From contig NZ_JAINVW010000001.1 of the NCBI RefSeq assembly GCF_019880545.1, forward strand, positions 1,054,001-1,118,000: DNA of 64,000 nucleotides. The letters run 5' to 3'. Source of the DNA: Flagellimonas meishanensis. GTDB lineage: Bacteria > Bacteroidota > Bacteroidia > Flavobacteriales > Flavobacteriaceae. Below, piece by piece: positions 62,293 to 64,000 of the stretch (position 1 is its first letter; every line of letters begins with the position of its first letter). Below the pieces are notes generated by a model that was given only the letters and a program-made list of their open reading frames with translations, was not told where the DNA came from and did no database searches. The position numbers and the translations under genes were made by a program.

Positions 62293-63705
62293 ATGGAGGA
62301 AGAAAATTTCAGGGATTCCATAGGAACTATAACCAAGGAAGGCAAACGGGCCTGGATTTTTCCCAAGAAACCCAGTGGACGTTTTTACCAATATAGAAAG
62401 TACGTAAGTTACGGGTTGCTTTTGTTTTTGTTGGCCTCGCCTTTCATCAAAATAAATGGCAACCAGTTTCTGCTTTTCAATGTATTGGAGCGCAGGTTCA
62501 ATATTTTTGGTTTTCCTTTTTGGCCCCAGGATTTTCATCTAGTGGTCGTTTCCATGATCATCGGGGTGATTTTTATTGCACTGTTCACCGTGGCTTATGG
62601 CAGGATTTTCTGTGGATGGATGTGTCCACAGACCATTTTCATGGAGATGGTTTTCCGTAGGATTGAATTTTGGATAGATGGGGACCGAGGTGCCCAAATA
62701 CGATTGGACAAAGCACCATGGAATGGTAAAAAAATTGGAAAAAGGGTGTTGAAATGGACCGTGTTCTTCATTATTTCCTTTTTGATTGCCAACGTGTTCC
62801 TTGCCTATTTGATAGGGAGCGATAAGCTCATTCGGTACATAATCGACGGACCAATGGCTCATTTGGGGACTATGGTACCCTTGCTGATTTTCACCGCCGT
62901 GTTCTATTTTGTTTTTGCCTGGTTCAGGGAACAGGTGTGCATTATTGCTTGCCCGTACGGAAGGCTTCAAGGGGTTCTTTTGGATGACAAGTCCATTGTA
63001 GTGGCCTATGACCATAAGCGTGGGGAAGGCGAGAGTGGGCGTAAAAAATTCAGAAAAAATGAGGACCGGGACGCATTGGGCCATGGAGATTGCATTGACT
63101 GCTTCCAATGCGTGAATGTATGCCCCACGGGTATCGATATACGCAATGGCACCCAGTTGGAATGTGTCAACTGCACCGCTTGCATCGATGAGTGCGACCA
63201 TATTATGGATAGCATAAACAAACCACGAGGGTTGATTCGCTATGCCAGTGAGGATGAAATCACAAAGAAAGCCAAGTTCAGGTTTACCCCACGAATGAAA
63301 GGGTATACCGCCGTTTTGACCGTTTTGATAGGCCTGTTGATCGGGATGCTCTTTTTGAGGAATGAGTTGGAAGCCAATATATTGCGACTACCAGGTCAGC
63401 TGTACGAACGAAAGGCCGATAATATCATCAGCAATGTGTACACCTACAAGTTGATGAACAAAACCAGTAAGGATATCGAAGATGTGACCTTTAAACTGCA
63501 TTCGCACAAGGGCACCATAAAAATGGTATCGCACGACAGTTTTATGGTCCCGGCGCAGGAACTGGCCGAGGGCACTTTGTTCATAGAGATAAACAATTCA
63601 GCGCTCACGGGCGACAAGGACAAATTGGAAATAGGAGTCTACAGTGGGGGTAAGCTCATTGAGACCACGATAACACAGTTTTTGGCACCTAGAAGCTATA
63701 ATTAA
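62293..63705 (+). CDS. ccoG: cbb3 assembly ferredoxin-like protein CcoG/RdxA
   Basis: 470 residues. Five or so membrane segments, GWMCPQ near 112, then two ferredoxin-type clusters: CIDCFQCVNVCPTG near 268 and CVNCTACIDECDH near 293. A C-terminal IG-like periplasmic domain follows. CcoG/RdxA reduces copper for delivery to the oxidase. It lies 53 bp after ccoP. Confidence 0.94.
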   Translation: MEEENFRDSIGTITKEGKRAWIFPKKPSGRFYQYRKYVSYGLLLFLLASPFIKINGNQFLLFNVLERRFNIFGFPFWPQDFHLVVVSMIIGVIFIALFTVAYGRIFCGWMCPQTIFMEMVFRRIEFWIDGDRGAQIRLDKAPWNGKKIGKRVLKWTVFFIISFLIANVFLAYLIGSDKLIRYIIDGPMAHLGTMVPLLIFTAVFYFVFAWFREQVCIIACPYGRLQGVLLDDKSIVVAYDHKRGEGESGRKKFRKNEDRDALGHGDCIDCFQCVNVCPTGIDIRNGTQLECVNCTACIDECDHIMDSINKPRGLIRYASEDEITKKAKFRFTPRMKGYTAVLTVLIGLLIGMLFLRNELEANILRLPGQLYERKADNIISNVYTYKLMNKTSKDIEDVTFKLHSHKGTIKMVSHDSFMVPAQELAEGTLFIEINNSALTGDKDKLEIGVYSGGKLIETTITQFLAPRSYN

Positions 63706-63716
63706 CAAGAAACAAC

Positions 63717-64000
63717 ATGAAGATAAATTGGGGAACCGGAATTGTATTGGCATTTATCGCATTTATAACCTTCATCCTATATTTTGTATACAGAATGAGC
63801 ACGGATGATCGGGCCAACCACGATTTGGTAACGGAAGAGTATTATAAAAAGGAATTGAACTATCAACAAGAAATAGATGCCACTAAAAAGGCAGCTTCCA
63901 TGGGAGTACAACTTACCGTGGAAAAATCGGAAAAGGGAATAACAATTCAGTTTCCAAAGCACATGGACCCCAACAAAATTAAGGGCAAAGTGTCCCTATA
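63717..64000 (+). CDS. ccoH: cbb3 assembly protein CcoH/FixH, cut by window edge
   Basis: The first 94 codons are seen. One membrane helix (GIVLAFIAFITFILYFVYRM) is followed by the FixH string HDLVTEEYYKKELNYQQEI and the start of a beta domain (VQLTVEKSEKGITIQFP). FixH aids cbb3 assembly together with CcoI. 11 bp after ccoG; the C-terminus lies outside the window. Confidence 0.92.
   Translation, partial: MKINWGTGIVLAFIAFITFILYFVYRMSTDDRANHDLVTEEYYKKELNYQQEIDATKKAASMGVQLTVEKSEKGITIQFPKHMDPNKIKGKVSL

Noticed and set aside
62539..63201. 220-codon ORF opposite ccoG
   Set aside because: Antisense shadow of a fully conserved ferredoxin-like gene; no start context.
1..64000. CRISPR array, toxin-antitoxin or restriction system
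   Set aside because: No regularly spaced repeats of CRISPR size and no gene pair with such motifs was seen.

Overview
The window looks like chromosome from a marine member of the Flavobacteriaceae (Bacteroidota); a Muricauda/Allomuricauda-type relative is my best guess, unproven. Pointers are promoters of the Bacteroidota type (TAnnTTTG at -7), few Shine-Dalgarno sites, a ribosomal protein S16 with a long acidic tail, a replicative DnaE with a built-in proofreading exonuclease, a fused CcoN-CcoO oxidase subunit, and many Bacteroidota families (DUF5916, DUF4230, DUF4407, LytS/LytTR pairs).

Layout. 0-11 kb: secreted or lipoprotein enzymes (PDZ-hydrolase cut by the left edge, beta-lactamase-like protein, ankyrin protein), a LytS/LytTR pair with a secreted SnoaL-like protein, a large CBM9/DUF5916 outer-membrane protein, a lipoprotein hydrolase and a frameshifted TolB-like propeller, then tRNA-Asp. 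11-23.5 kb: housekeeping genes (DUF58, trxA, dnaE, rpsP-rimM-trmN, gcdH) and a molybdopterin oxidoreductase. 23.7-28.3 kb: a second DnaE and DinB behind operator-like palindromes, next to a structured small-RNA candidate. 28.3-34.1 kb: histidine degradation operon hutH-I-U-G. 34-45.5 kb: nitroreductase, DUF456, ruvC, an IVP/four-helix-bundle gene flanked by inverted heptamer repeats, hemW and four more same-strand genes, an MBL-fold enzyme, DUF4407, an SQR-like flavoprotein and an M20 dipeptidase. 45.6-50.5 kb: a damaged tRNA-Leu copy, an intact tRNA-Leu, then an AT-rich accessory stretch of lipoprotein and beta-barrel genes containing a diverged ~145 bp direct repeat. 50.5-54.3 kb: a second LytS/LytTR pair, an amidohydrolase and a CheY-like receiver. 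54.3-64 kb: universal stress protein, FNR-like regulator and the complete cbb3 oxidase cluster ccoI-S-NO-Q-P-G-H, the last gene cut by the right edge.

Most interesting signal. Palindromes of the form TGAY-N4-GTCA lie upstream of the universal stress gene, between the divergent fnr-like and ccoI genes, and upstream of ccoS. In every case the box centre is exactly 29.5 bp from a -7 element (TAnnTTTG or one base off). The shared fnr/ccoI palindrome has a -7 element at that distance in both directions. A one-mismatch box with the same spacing precedes the SQR-like gene. The regulator keeps three of the four E. coli FNR cluster cysteines, with Asn at the third, and keeps the Glu and Arg of the recognition helix. 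Together these describe a local low-oxygen regulon centred on the cbb3 oxidase.

Other signals worth testing are the three-hairpin small RNA at 28.14 kb, the IVP gene framed by complementary heptamer arrays, the tRNA-Leu copy broken by a 20 bp palindromic insert, and the paired palindromes upstream of dinB. All calls are from reading the sequence; no database search was possible.
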